A stretch of 23,542 bases of DNA from Chromera velia (taxonomy: Eukaryota; Sar; Chromeraceae), in assembly GCA_018398765.1 (NCBI GenBank), contig JAHBMJ010002028.1, forward strand, positions 1 through 23,542, written 5' to 3'. A model generated the notes under the pieces. That model made no database searches, was not told the origin of the DNA, and was given only the letters and a program-made list of their open reading frames with translations. Shown piece by piece: positions 1-10,904 of the stretch (position 1 is the first letter of the stretch; every line of letters begins with the position of its first letter). The translations under genes were made by a program, and so were the position numbers.

Positions 1-30
1 TTTCTTTCTTTCTTTCTTTCTTTCTTTCTC

Positions 31-65
<35 letters not shown>

Positions 66-176
66 CGTTTTTTCTCGTTTTTTCTCTCTCTGACTCTTTC
101 GTAGTTTTTCTCTCGCTTTCTCTCTCTAGCTCTAGCTCTAGCTTCCCCTCTCTCTTCCTTCCCTCTGCCCTTCTTC
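1..176. repeat. (TTTC)n microsatellite and polypyrimidine tract
   Basis: Positions 1-63 are an almost pure TTTC tetranucleotide array that begins at the window edge, so its full length is unknown. It decays into an interrupted pyrimidine-rich tract to about 176, including short TCTAGC repeats near 126-142. Confidence 0.95.
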
Positions 177-259
177 TGACTTGAAACTGAATTTAAAGAA
201 AAACTAAATCTACAACTGTGAGATACTGTGAGACCATGCACTAAGTAAATTGAACTAGC

Positions 260-291
260 AAAACAATGCCATTGCACAATGGCAATGTTTT
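260..291. repeat. 15-bp inverted repeat (hairpin)
   Basis: The arm AAAACAATGCCATTG (260-274) and the arm CAATGGCAATGTTTT (277-291) are reverse complements with one mismatch, separated by two bases. It lies in AT-rich intergenic DNA. It could be a remnant of a small inverted-repeat element or a cruciform-prone site. No target-site duplication was identified. Confidence 0.8.
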
Positions 292-1274
292 CATTTATGG
301 ACAATTCTATATCGAATCCTTACTATCCCATCCTTTTAGAAAAATCATTATGACATCCCAGTCGAATCTAAGCTGAGACTGGCCGCTGAGTCAATTTTAG
401 TACAGCACTAACAAACACTGTTGCATTCATTTGATTCAATGCATATATTAAGTCCTCGGCCCTTAAAGATTAATAATTTTTTTGTATAAGTTACAGTCAG
501 CATCTGCCCTGTTATATTAGGATTAGGATTTATGTTCGGAGGATTGGCCTCCTGCCCCAATGCCGAATGCCCGACGTACGGCTTCCAGAGAAAGCGCCGA
601 AGCGCATCAGACCTCTCTGGCCGGCCCGCATAGGTCTGGCCTGTGCCGAGAACGGTTTACACGAGGTTCTTTCTGAGCTCGATCGATCAATTACGCAGAA
701 ATAACATCTGACACATTCGCGAGAGCAATTCAATAGCTGGAAATCAAGTGATTTGATGGGGGGCAATCACACCGGACATTGTGAGATTGCTTCTGCTCAT
801 TTTGATTCTCATTCTTTCCCTGATCAAGTGGAGCAGAACGTTTCATGGACGTTTCTGACAATATTCTCTGCCCGTAAAGCGCCTCGCCCTCTGCGCGCGG
901 CGGCGCAGCCTTCCTCGCCCCCCTGCCCCCCCGCCGTATAGAGTGATAAAAACGAACAAACAGTCTCTTCTTTGCGCCGCAGGCTAGCACACGCAGGCCC
1001 GTTGCAGGGACCTTTTTTTTTTCTAAATATGTTTTGATAAGTCTGTGAAGTTTGGACCTTCTCGCATTTCTGAGTAATTGGAAGAATTGGAATGCCCAAG
1101 TGCATGGAAATTTGGAATCTCAATTTCATAGTATTTTGCTTAGTTTTCTTCTAAAGTACTCTAGAGCAACATTAAATCACTGATCAGTTATCACTAAATA
1201 TTACTAAACATAAACAATTAACTTCAACATCTTAATATTTTTGGATAGCTAGGGGTATCACAGTAAAAAACAAA

Positions 1275-1430
1275 AATAATTAAAACAAATTCTCACTTTT
1301 TTTTTTTACAATGTTGGGTAAGAAACAACTGTTGTTCAAGTGTTGCAGAACTATTATTTGGGTGTTGCACAACTGTTGCTTAGGTGTTGCACAAAAAAAA
1401 AGAAAAAAAAAATAATTTAAGCAAATTCTG
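1275..1430. repeat. direct repeat pair flanking a three-copy 22-bp tandem repeat
   Basis: Three 22-bp units occupy 1327-1348, 1349-1370 and 1371-1392. Each begins AACT or AACTATT and ends GTGTTGCAC or GTGTTGCAG. The tandem block is bracketed by a 20-bp direct repeat, AATAATTAAAACAAATTCTC at 1275-1294 and AATAATTTAAGCAAATTCTG at 1411-1430, which match at 17 of 20 positions. Each flank copy is followed by a T-run. A purine-rich A-run separates the last unit from the right copy. Confidence 0.8.
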
Positions 1431-2588
1431 GTATACTTTTTTAATTTTTTTTTTTTGCTGTGATATGCCTAAACCGCAGCCTAGTTGGACAGAAAAGTTG
1501 AAGTCTTTATGATTCTTTGCAGTTGATCTTAATGAATTTGCAAATCATAAGTTTTTATGCATGCATTACCACTATATTATGCTATAGATGCTATGTTACT
1601 ATGATTCACTATGCAGAACTAGCTATTACACGTTTTAAGTCAAAGCCTATAAGTCCTAACCTCATAAATCAAAGTCAAGCAATTAAAGTTAAATGAACGT
1701 TACTTAGAACCTAGCTTAGAACTTAAAAAAAGAATTTATTTTGGTGCAAGTTTTTGCAACATTCAGCAAAACATTCAACTATGAATTGCCAGTGCGTTCT
1801 ATTCATGCTGCATGCAGTTTCGATTTCTAACAACCAGATGAGAAGAACTCAAAACATGCATGCACACAGACAATGGCACAAACGGCTGTATGGGTGGTAC
1901 GTGCCCCGAACAAACCCATCAACTTTGCATGAACACTGCATGTACATGCAAATACACAATCATGCGCTACTCGACGAACCAGCCAGCCAGTCTCTCGCAG
2001 CTGGGCGAACTTTTTGTTGTCGAAAGGAAGCCACGACGCAGAGCACTCAAAAAGGCAGGGGGGGTGGTTTGCCGGCCTCGAGGCTCCTTCAGAGTAGCAC
2101 GATGATCGGTCAGTCAGTCAATCGGCAGGAAAGAAGATGAGACAAAGGACAAAAACAGTCGATGAAAGTGACAGACCAACCGATCAAACGACATACCCCG
2201 AAGACCGCTCGACACGGGCTCTTTCCACAGACCCCGTCATTTCATGTCACACGAATTCCAAATGAAGCAAAACATTTACGCACGCAAGGAGTGTTAGGGG
2301 CACGCATCGACAACCGTATCTATTTTTCACGAAACGACGCAGCATGCAGTAGACACACACACGCTGACACACAGGGTATCAGACAGACGCACACACAAAG
2401 AGGCACGAACACAGAACGATGACGTGAAGACGGGGGGGAGCACACGATGCAGAAACGAACACAAGCGACGGGACTTTACGTCTTTTCCATTTGCCCGTCA
2501 AAAAGAGAGGTAGATACACACTGACGTCACACCGATTGAAAGAGTTCTCCCCCGTTTCCTTGTTCTCTCTGTTGTCACTCCAAAATCC

Positions 2589-5500
2589 TTACAACTCAAG
2601 TCCAACTCTCTTGTGCATGAACCTGAAGGCGAGGAAGGCCACGACTCTGTAGCCCAACCCCAAAATGAACAGCATCGCCACACCCTCCCAAAGGTCCAGG
2701 GCGTCAAATGCGTAGTCCTTCAGGACTACATCGCCGTAGAATCCAACGGGGGCATCCTGGGGAGTGGCGGCGGACTGGAGGAGACGGGCAGGCGCGGCCT
2801 GGGCAGCCTGAGCAGCCTGAGCAGCTTGCATCCGTGCCTGTGCAGCCCTCAACTGACCGGCCTGCTGCTGCATCTGTGCCTGCTGCTGCTGCATCTGCGC
2901 CTGGGCGGCCATCAAGTCAGCCTCCTGCTGCTGCAGCTGCGCTTCTGCTGCCTGGAGGTCTGCCTGCTGCTGCTGCATCTGACTCTGAGCCTGCATCATC
3001 TGTGCCTGCTGACTCTCCAGCTCCTTCTGCCCATTCTCAAGCTCTCCCTGCTGACGCTCCAGCTCTTCCTGCTGCTCTGCCATCTCCTGGTGGGAGGCCT
3101 CGACCCCGTCGTGCGTGTTTTGGGCTCTGAAGGCCGCAATTTCGGCCTCAGAGGCACCGAACCTGAGGCCCTTGAAGTCGTTGATCATGAAAGAGATGAA
3201 CGCGTACCTCATGTAAGAGAGCCTGCAGGAAAGGCACAGACGGAGCGAGGAGACTCTTGTACAAGACAGCTTCTACGCGGGGCGACTCACAGCAGAGGAA
3301 AACAGAATGAGAGAGCAGGAAGAAAAGAAGTGCGGGAATGGAGTTAGGAAAAAGGTGTAGAGACGAGAGAAAACGGAAGCCATCCCATGTTTCGACTAAC
3401 TTGTTCAGCCATCTCATGTGGATGGGGATGTTGTCAGTGTGGACGTAGAATCCAGACACGAGGACGAAGAGCAGGATCAGAAGAGAGGCTGCGATGTTGG
3501 CAAGCTCCACGGAGGGGGAGGCAGCAGAGAGAAGCTGCATGAGCCCGACGATTGCCCAGATCAGTCCCTGGCCGATGAAGACGAAAATCAAAAATCTGTC
3601 CTCCCACCCGGCACCTGTGTTCAATCCCGCCTGCAAGCAAGGAAGACAGAGGGGACGGGAACAGTTCATTGATCGATTGAGGAAAGTTCATCAACGGTTT
3701 CACTGACAGGAAAGAAGGGGCGGCGTGACAGAAAGACAAAGAGACAGAAAGTGTACCCACATACACAATGCACAACTTTCCTTACGAGCGTGCATGGAAA
3801 CTCGCAATCCACAAATAAATGAAAGTGAGTGTCTTTGTCTTCCTACCCGTCCATCTATCTCTTTATTGCTGTGTGTCTATGTCTGCCCGACTGACCATCC
3901 AGAATGTGATGGAGAAGAAGATGGTGTTTCCGAAGTGGTCGAAGGGCAGGGAGGTCAGGTTGTGGGCCACAAAGTAGGAACTCTTCTTGTACATTCCGTT
4001 GGCAACCTCCTTGTTCACCAGCGCGCGGGTCTGGGGGAAAACAGCCAGGACAGCGTGGAGGGCGATGGTGGTGTTCAGGCAGAGCCAGAACAACAGACCG
4101 ACACGGTTGCGTGCGGCAACTTCATCTGCAACCCCCAGCTGCCAGAAGAACCATCCGAGCACTGCTCCTGCGAAGATCTTCTGAAGAATGTTTCCGATAG
4201 TAGCCACAGGAGAGCGGATGTGTCCGAGCCACATTCTCTGGCTGAGAATTCCAACCTCAGAGATCCAGACCCACATGAAGAAGAGGGCACGGACAAAGGA
4301 GTTCCTGGAAGGGAGACGGCCAGATCGGAGATCGGCCAGAGCAGGAGCCTTCCTAGCGGGATCTGTGGCGAAGAAGTCCTGCATTCTGTTGAGGATGCTG
4401 CCGGTGAGAGAGGAGACGGTGGTGCTCTTCCATGTGCGTCTCGTGGCGGCAGTTGGGACGGAGAGGGAAGCAGTGGCGGGTTTCTGCTGGCTTCCGGTCT
4501 CGACCTCTGACGCTGCATGGCCTGCCTCCATGGCTGTGTCCTCTCTGAGTCTTCTTGCAGTCTCCTCCAAAACATCCATGGTCTGGTACGTCTGCTGCTG
4601 GAGGTCGGGGTGGGAAGGGGTGCTGGCGGGAGCGGACTGCGGGGCCTCGTTGTCGGAAGACCTGGAGGAGAAGGGCATGGCCTGGGGGGCAAGGGACTCG
4701 GAATTTGCAGGGGGGCACTCGGAGATCTGGATGCCGTAGAGACGGGTCATCTCGGAAAGGTGAGCGGAGATGGAGCTCCTCACCTGCTGGTCCCTCCAGT
4801 GGGCGTTCCAGTGGGAAGGCAGAGCGACGATTTCGTCCTGAGTCAGCGCAATGCGAGCGTCGTCACCCTGCACCTCAAATCTGCTGGGCTGAGCGGGCTC
4901 GGCAGAGATCTCCTGGGTAGTATCGATGATGGGAATTGGGAGAACGACGGCGAAGTTGGAGCTGTTGTGGTTGGAGGGGGAAGCGGGGACATCGGCAGGG
5001 GTCTGGGGGGGGGCCTCAGGCTCAACAGGAGGGGGGACAACGGCAGGCTCGGCTCTGACAGAAGTTCTGTTCTCGGAGGTGTTGGGCACACTCACAGACA
5101 TGACGGGAAGGGAGGAGGTACGAAGGACTGCGTTCTGCTTGTTGGTTTCGGATGCAGAAGCAAGCTGAGTGAGTCTGGTGTGATCGAAAGAGCCGGTTCT
5201 CAGCACGGTCTCGATTGCCTCCTCGACATGGGTGTCTTGACCCCCCCTGATGACCACACGGTGAGGGGTCTCTGCAATGATGGCCTCCCTCACTGCCTCC
5301 ACGAAAGAGCGGGAGCCGGGAGCGAGAGTAGACTCAACACCACGTCCGCCCTCCTCGAGGTCTGTCTCCAGGTTGGCATCAGCAGACTCGGGATCAGAGG
5401 TTGTTTCAATGGAAGCGCATCGGGTAGCGGGGAGGCTGAGGTTCTGGGGGAATGCACCTGCTGCTTCTGCTGTTTTGTCGCCTCCCTTCTCCTCTGGCGT

Positions 5501-7183
5501 CTTCTCAATCAGTGCAACCTTCTCGCTGTCCTTATCTTCGAGAGCGGGAGCACCGGAGCCCTCGGTGGAAAGGAGATCGAGAAGGAAATCGGGAGGGGAG
5601 CACCAGGCAGGGCAGGGGTAGCCGAGCTGTCCAAAGTATCCGGTGGCTGCGGACGCGGGCCCGTGGAAGACAGTCTTTCCCTTCGAGAGGAGGAGAAGAG
5701 AGTCGAAAAGGGCAAACACAGGGGAACGGGGGGAGTGCACTGTGCAGATAACAGTGCGTCCAGCCCTTGCAAGATCGATGAGGATCTTCAGAGTGTCGTA
5801 CGCTCTAGATGCATCGAGACCGGTGGTGGGTTCATCGAGGAAGATCAGCTTAGGGTCGTCAATCAATTCCAGAGCGATGGACACTCTCTTCTTCTCTCCC
5901 CCCGAAATTCCCTTCTTCGAGTGACCTCCCACGAGGGTGTGTCTACAGTCCCACAGACCTGCATGGGGAAAAGAAAATCATTTCGATACAATTCAGACCC
6001 GAAAGAAAATGTCAAAAGCAGACCAAGCAAAACGGCAAAAAAAATGTAAAATATGACACCATTACATCGTCCCCTGTCGCAAAGCAGAGTGAGAGTCTGT
6101 TCGACAGGCAGACTGACCGAGTTCCTTCATGACAGAGTTCACTCTCTCAACTCTGTCCTGCTTCTTGACATTGCGAAGTTTGAGTCTGGCAGCAGTCATC
6201 AAAGTTTCCTCCACAGTCAGGTAGTCGAGGAGGTGATCCTGCTGCATCACATAGCGAGAGAATGCCCCGGGGTTGCTGGCTGCGACACCGTTGTAGAGGA
6301 CCTCCCCGGATCTGTTGGGGTCGCTGGAGGGGATGCGGCCTGCCACCAGGTTCAGGAGAGTGGACTTTCCGCAACCGGAGGGGCCTGCAGTGAGAGAGAG
6401 GGAAGGGGTGTAAATGACTTGGATCGGCATGAAAAGGGCAAAAAAGAGCGGAGAGAAGCGGAAGACGGTCGAAGAGGAGCTGGGTGGAGGGAAAGGGGGA
6501 GGAGCTGGGTAAAGGGAAGGGGAGCGGAAACTAAGCGTTGGAAAGGGGGACGGCTGGGGGGTTGGAGGGAGAAGGTCAGGCGGGTGGATGGAGAAAGAAT
6601 GGAGGACAAAAGGTGCGGGGAAAGGGGAAAGAGTGCAGATAGCCTCACATCGGTTTCGAAGGGGTAGCGGGTGAGATGGCGCAAAGAACTGGGAGACGGC
6701 GGGAAGAAGCGGAAGGGAGGTGGAGCTCAATCAGGTGTGTGGAGAAGAGGCAAGGGGACTTCTAGCAGGGGGTGCGGATCAGCGGTGCGGTTGGGCAGAG
6801 ATGGTGGAGGAAGAACGTGTGAAGGGGGAGCAGAAAGATATGCGGGAAAGGAATGAGAAAACGACAAGAGATCATATGGAGGAAATGATTCCTTCGGGAA
6901 AACCAGAGAGGCATGAACAGCCACACTGCATCCGACAAGAAACTTTCTGCAAAAGAGAGGATAGCCTATCTTCGAGGAGGTCATCACCACACAGCTCAGC
7001 AGAGAGGCACTCACCCATAATGGCCAAAAGCTGTCCGGGCTGCGCATAGAAGTTGACGTCGTCGATGACGTAGAACTTTTTCTTGGTCTTCCTGTGGACG
7101 GCTGAGTATCTTAGGTTCCTCGAACAGACATGAATGGATCTGTCGGGGTGGGGGGCTGTGGACTTGTCTTCGGTGGACATCAT
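2589..7183 (-). CDS. ABCG-family (half-size) ABC transporter, 5 exons
   Basis: The order NBD then membrane domain identifies an ABCG half-transporter, which exports lipids or hydrophobic compounds as a dimer. Exons on the minus strand are 7183-7015, 6384-6118, 5958-3896, 3630-3401 and 3222-2589. All junctions are GT-AG and frame-consistent, giving 1120 aa. The first in-frame ATG is at 7183; an adjacent ATG at 7180 is equally possible. Walker A GPSGCGKST is at residues 57-65, the Q-loop Gln near 105, signature ISGGEKKRVSI at 163-173, Walker B LIFLDEP at 183-189 and the switch His near 220 (TVHSPR). Six hydrophobic segments follow: about 731-752, 765-787, 805-840, 845-868, 875-895 and 1085-1108. 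Most ABCG half-transporters have 600-700 aa. The excess here is a disordered-looking linker of about 410 aa (285-696) and a Gln-rich coiled coil (about 945-1060) between TM5 and TM6. The substrate cannot be told. It is divergent from the SET gene. Confidence 0.93.
2776..3125 (-). other. Gln-rich coiled-coil insert in the TM5-TM6 loop of the ABCG protein
   Basis: This part of exon 5 encodes about 115 residues made almost only of Gln, Glu, Ala, Met and Leu. Short periodic blocks such as QEELERQQGELENGQ and QMQQQQADLQ repeat through it, and it ends in repeated AAQ units. The plus strand reads as CTG/CTC-rich codon repeats. In standard ABCG topology the TM5-TM6 loop faces outside the cytoplasm and is much shorter. 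I infer a long helical coiled coil from the composition and heptad-like spacing. Confidence 0.75.
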
Positions 7184-7474
7184 TTTGCTTGACAGAGGAT
7201 CGGGTGATGGAAGAAGGTGCTTCAACTATGAATGGGTGGGTACTTCAATCAAAAATGATACGTCGGCAACAGTGATGTGTTGTCTGACAGGGTAAGGCAA
7301 TGACTATTCCTTCCGATCCTCCTTGAAATCAGGACGGTAAAGTACTGCAAGAGAATGGAAACGGACTTCTGCTGTGTGAAAAGGGGAGAAACCGTCGAGG
7401 TCCAGCATGGATTCGCATGCGGGCTAGCGGGTGGAGTGCCGATTGTTCGGCTCCGCAAGAATCGGTTCTGAGTT

Positions 7475-7631
7475 GCATTGCATGGAATGCAATGCGGTTA
7501 CGAAAAGGGCGAAAAATCTGTCAGACGGGCCGATTTCATCGAGCGGTCGACGGGGCCCGCGCGCGCGTCCGAGGATGTCCGAGGCGCGCCGCGGTTGAAC
7601 AGCAACCGCGGCCAGCGAAAGCCATGGCTTT
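7475..7631. repeat. cluster of three perfect palindromes in a GC-rich patch
   Basis: Three perfect inverted repeats occur in 157 bp. GCATTGCAT (7475-7483) pairs with ATGCAATGC (7487-7495) across 3 bp. GCCGCGGTTG (7588-7597) pairs with CAACCGCGGC (7603-7612) across 5 bp. AAAGCCATGGCTTT (7618-7631) is a gapless 14-bp palindrome. Between them lie a GC-alternating run and a direct repeat GTCCGAGG at about 7567 and 7577. The position upstream of ABCG suggests regulatory sites. Confidence 0.8.
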
Positions 7632-8468
7632 GAGAAAACCGTCGAAGCATCTGACATGACCCGCTCTTGTGGTATCTTGTGGTTCAGCCCAGCAAGTGTT
7701 CTTCATCAATCTGTAAGACTTCCTCTTCTGATTCGACCTCTCCTTCCTGTTGTTGCAAAAGCTAGCTGCTGGTGTTTGTCATTTGATCTCTGGCACCATG
7801 AATCTTTCTCTTTGTGAGCCTTCTTCTTGCAGTTGGATTCTGCCTCTGGGCTGATCGATCCGGGGCCAGGGTTTCCAGGCTAAATATGGCTAAATGCCTG
7901 CAATCAGCACTCCGCCCATATACTGAGTCCATACTGAGTCCGTCATTTCAGACGCGGTCATGTGAAAACGTTCCAAAATATCTCAAACCATTTTTTGAGA
8001 GGGGGTCAAGGTTTCCGTGCCAACGAAACTCTTTTTCGAACTTGCAGCATCTCTTTCTCCTCGCCTCGCTCTTCTTTAAGTGGCGTGCTTTGAGGAGACG
8101 GGAACTCAGCAGGTTCGTGAATTTTTTTTTCTCCATCGAGTGCTCGCTGCGTTTATTTGAGAGTCCAACTGCGTGACAGTCCTCATTTTGATCTCTGAGT
8201 GCACTGGAATTCGGACAGAAGGCACACGGGAGGCTTCGCGGTCATCGCGTCTCGTCTCGTCTCCGTTAGAAGACTGTCATCTGGTCGAGCCGATGGTCGA
8301 CCACGATGCCAGCCAGAAATGCTCTGTTTCCGTCAGTCACTTTTCTTTTTCGGGTTTTATCGTGATTCTCCAAATGCGGACTACTGACTAGAAGATTCAA
8401 CAAGATATTGTTTTGCAGTGAAGAGCACTCTTTTGGCTATTGCTGCCTAGCATACATGGCTGCGTTCG

Positions 8469-8470
<2 letters not shown>

Positions 8471-8502
<32 letters not shown>
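8471..8502. repeat. (TG)16 microsatellite
   Basis: A pure TG dinucleotide run of 32 bp, followed by a pyrimidine-rich stretch with no recognisable gene. Confidence 0.95.
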
Positions 8503-8503
<1 letters not shown>

Positions 8504-9310
8504 ATTCAGGCTTGTGTGTGTCTGTCTCCATACCAAACCAGTCCTTCCCTTACTCTTTCGCTCTTCCAGCCTTCCGTGGCACTGCGCTTTTGGTCTTTGG
8601 TCCACCCAGCTGTGCCTCTCTATCTGTCGACTGCTTTTTTTCGTACCCCCTTTGCTCGTGTCTGTGCATCGCTGCATGCCGTCCCTCAGTCACGGTTTCC
8701 AGGCGTGTCTCTTTTGGGGTCCTCCCGTCTCCTGAACATATTCCCGTCTCCAGTGAGAGTCTCCCCCCTTGCACCCCTCTGCCCCCCCTTTAATAATGCC
8801 CTGGACTGTCAACACCCACATCAGTATCTGTCTTAGAGTCGATCGATTCAGGTCTGTCTCAGTTTCTTCTTCTCTGGTAAGTCTGCAGTCAGAGCCGAAG
8901 CAGAAGGCGGCACAAACGGTGAGAAAGCGTCACGGTGGCGTGCATGATGACATTGAAACGACGTTCGTCCTCCCTCTGCTGCCGCTTGCATGTGCGGTGT
9001 CGGACCCGCTGTATACATTGCACGCTCTTCGCATTTCGAGGCCTGCATGGTGTTCGGATTTATCCGCCTTCCTTTCATGCTCCGGTGATCTCTGTGTGCC
9101 TCGCTGTTGGTCGTTACTAGGTTGGCTTGTGCTCTGAATCTGACGGTCAAGGTTTGTCTGTCTGTTCTCAATCAGCTTCATTCAATCAAACCTTTTAAGT
9201 TGGTGTGTTTGAAACTCCTGGGCGAGCATGTTAAGCGAGAGTTTGGATTGCGTTCCGGGGTCGCGTCCATATCTTGTTTATTTGTTTTTTTCTTGCAGAA
9301 ACACGAGAAA

Positions 9311-9896
9311 ATGAACTACAAGAATAAGATGATGTTGCCGAATGAGCTGCGCCTCTTGAAGGGAAGGTGCGAGAACGTGGAATGCCCCGCCTCCATGGGG
9401 AACCACAGAGACGAGCAGACAGCTCCGCCTGCCAGTGGCCCCTCTGAAGGTCAGACTGACTTGATCGTCGCTCTTCTTCAGAATCTTTCTCTCTCCATGT
9501 CTCGTCTAAGTTACTCTGTGCGGTCCGCCGGTGCCCAAAGCCAAGGACAAGACGCTTTGCGAACTGTTCTTCGGCCTCTGGTCGTTTCTGAGTCACGGGT
9601 AAATTTTGCGTGTCTCGACTCAGTGCAACTGGCCAACCGGTTTCTGGTGGCGACTCCATGGCGACTCCAAGTTCATACCTCGGCTCTCTTTTGTCGCTTC
9701 ACGTCTGTCCGTGTGTTGCCTTTCCGATTGCAACCTTCGATCGAGCATTCCGTTCTTTCTGCGTCGAGACGGTCACCTCGGTACCGTGTGGCTTCGTCCA
9801 CTCGTGACATGTCTCTCACTGTGTGTGTGTGTGTGTGTGTGTGTGCGTGCGAGTGAGTGAGTGTGTGTGTGAGTGTGTGTGTGTGTGTGTGCGTGC

Positions 9897-9941
<45 letters not shown>

Positions 9942-9970
9942 CGAGTGAGTGAGTGTGTGTGTGTGTGAGC

Positions 9971-10008
<38 letters not shown>

Positions 10009-10075
10009 TGAGTGAGTGTGTGTGTGCGAGTGAGTGTGTGTGAGTGTGTGTGAGTGAGTGAGTGAGTGAGTGTGA

Positions 10076-10115
<40 letters not shown>

Positions 10116-10871
10116 ATGTATGTATGTATGTGTGAGTGAATGCGTATGTGTGTGCGCGTAAGTGTGTGCGTGCGTGCTCGCCTCTGAAGTGATCTCTCCT
10201 CATGTCGTTGCGACGCTGCAGTTTGTTGAAATTGAGTCTTGTTCTTTTCTTCTGTGTCTGCTCCGCTGTTTTTGTTGTGTGTTCAGATGCAGGTTCAGGG
10301 GCAGAGAGGGCGAAGAAGCAGAGGAAGACGGGGCCCCGGACCCAGAGAGAGAGCCCCTCTCGTGGAAAAGGGAGGGGGAAGGGGTTGGCCGCTCTTCGTC
10401 ACTCAAAGGGAAAGAACTCCCAGCACTTGGTCCATCCACAAGTGTCTCAGGCAGAAAAGGAAGTGGGGGGTCGAAAGAACGCAGGTCGTGGGAACGGTCA
10501 GCGCTGCGAGCACGGGCTTTGGCGACGGAACTGCAAGAAGTGTGGATCAAAATCTTTCTGTGAGCACGGCCGTCAGCGACGTTATTGTAAAGACTGTGGA
10601 GGTGAGGGATTCTGTGAGCATGGGCGTCGGAGGGATAATTGCAAGGAGTGTGGTGGTGGGTCAATTTGTGAGCATGGGCGTCGGAGGGATAGTTGCAAGG
10701 AGTGTGGTGGTTCACAAATTTGTGAGCATGGGCGTCGGAGGTATAGGTGCAAGGAGTGTGAGGGTGGAGGTGTGCGAGGTAATCAAAGGCAGAAGGGAAA
10801 AGGGAAGGAGGGAAGCCACAAAAAGAATGGAAATAAGAACAAAGTGACGTCGTTTGCCTCCCTTCATGCTC

Positions 10872-10904
<33 letters not shown>

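Larger units (their letters stand above)
177..2588. other. intergenic region downstream of the ABCG gene, largely AT-rich
   Basis: I see no convincing gene here. Positions 177-530 and about 1020-1760 are AT-rich with many A/T homopolymers. They enclose a more GC-rich patch at about 535-1010 whose short open frames resemble no family I know. Positions 1760-2588 are of mixed composition, and their open frames of up to 128 codons read as low-complexity noise. The ABCG gene ends at 2589, so this is its 3' side. I found no clear AATAAA for that gene on the minus strand. Two structured repeats inside are listed separately. Confidence 0.6.
7184..9310. promoter_or_regulatory. divergent upstream region between the ABCG and SET genes
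   Basis: The ABCG start (minus, 7183) and the SET start (plus, 9311) point away from each other, so both promoters should lie here. A GC-rich patch at about 7530-7630 with palindromes (listed separately) is the likeliest promoter core. A strong donor, GTAAGT at 8877, and the pyrimidine-rich acceptor ending at 9299 suggest a 5'-UTR intron (8877-9299) for the SET gene. A (TG)16 tract lies at 8471-8502. The remaining open frames show no family resemblance. Confidence 0.5.

Noticed and set aside
1754-2140. 128-codon plus-strand frame
   Set aside because: Low-complexity composition, no family resemblance, no clear ATG context; likely chance.
2498-2707. Possible C-terminal alternative frame of the ABCG gene
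   Set aside because: The main frame ends cleanly after the sixth membrane segment at 2589; the other frame is a shadow.
4517-6049. 510-codon plus-strand frame opposite the ABCG gene
   Set aside because: It is antisense to the ABCG exon and lacks any family motif, whereas the minus strand has all ABC motifs.
7814-8176. 120-codon plus-strand frame with hydrophobic start
   Set aside because: It begins at GTG, reads a pyrimidine-rich stretch and shows no motif.
9673-10203. Long minus-strand frame rich in His and Thr (and plus-strand Cys/Val equivalents)
   Set aside because: It is a translation of the GT microsatellite; such arrays are open in several frames.
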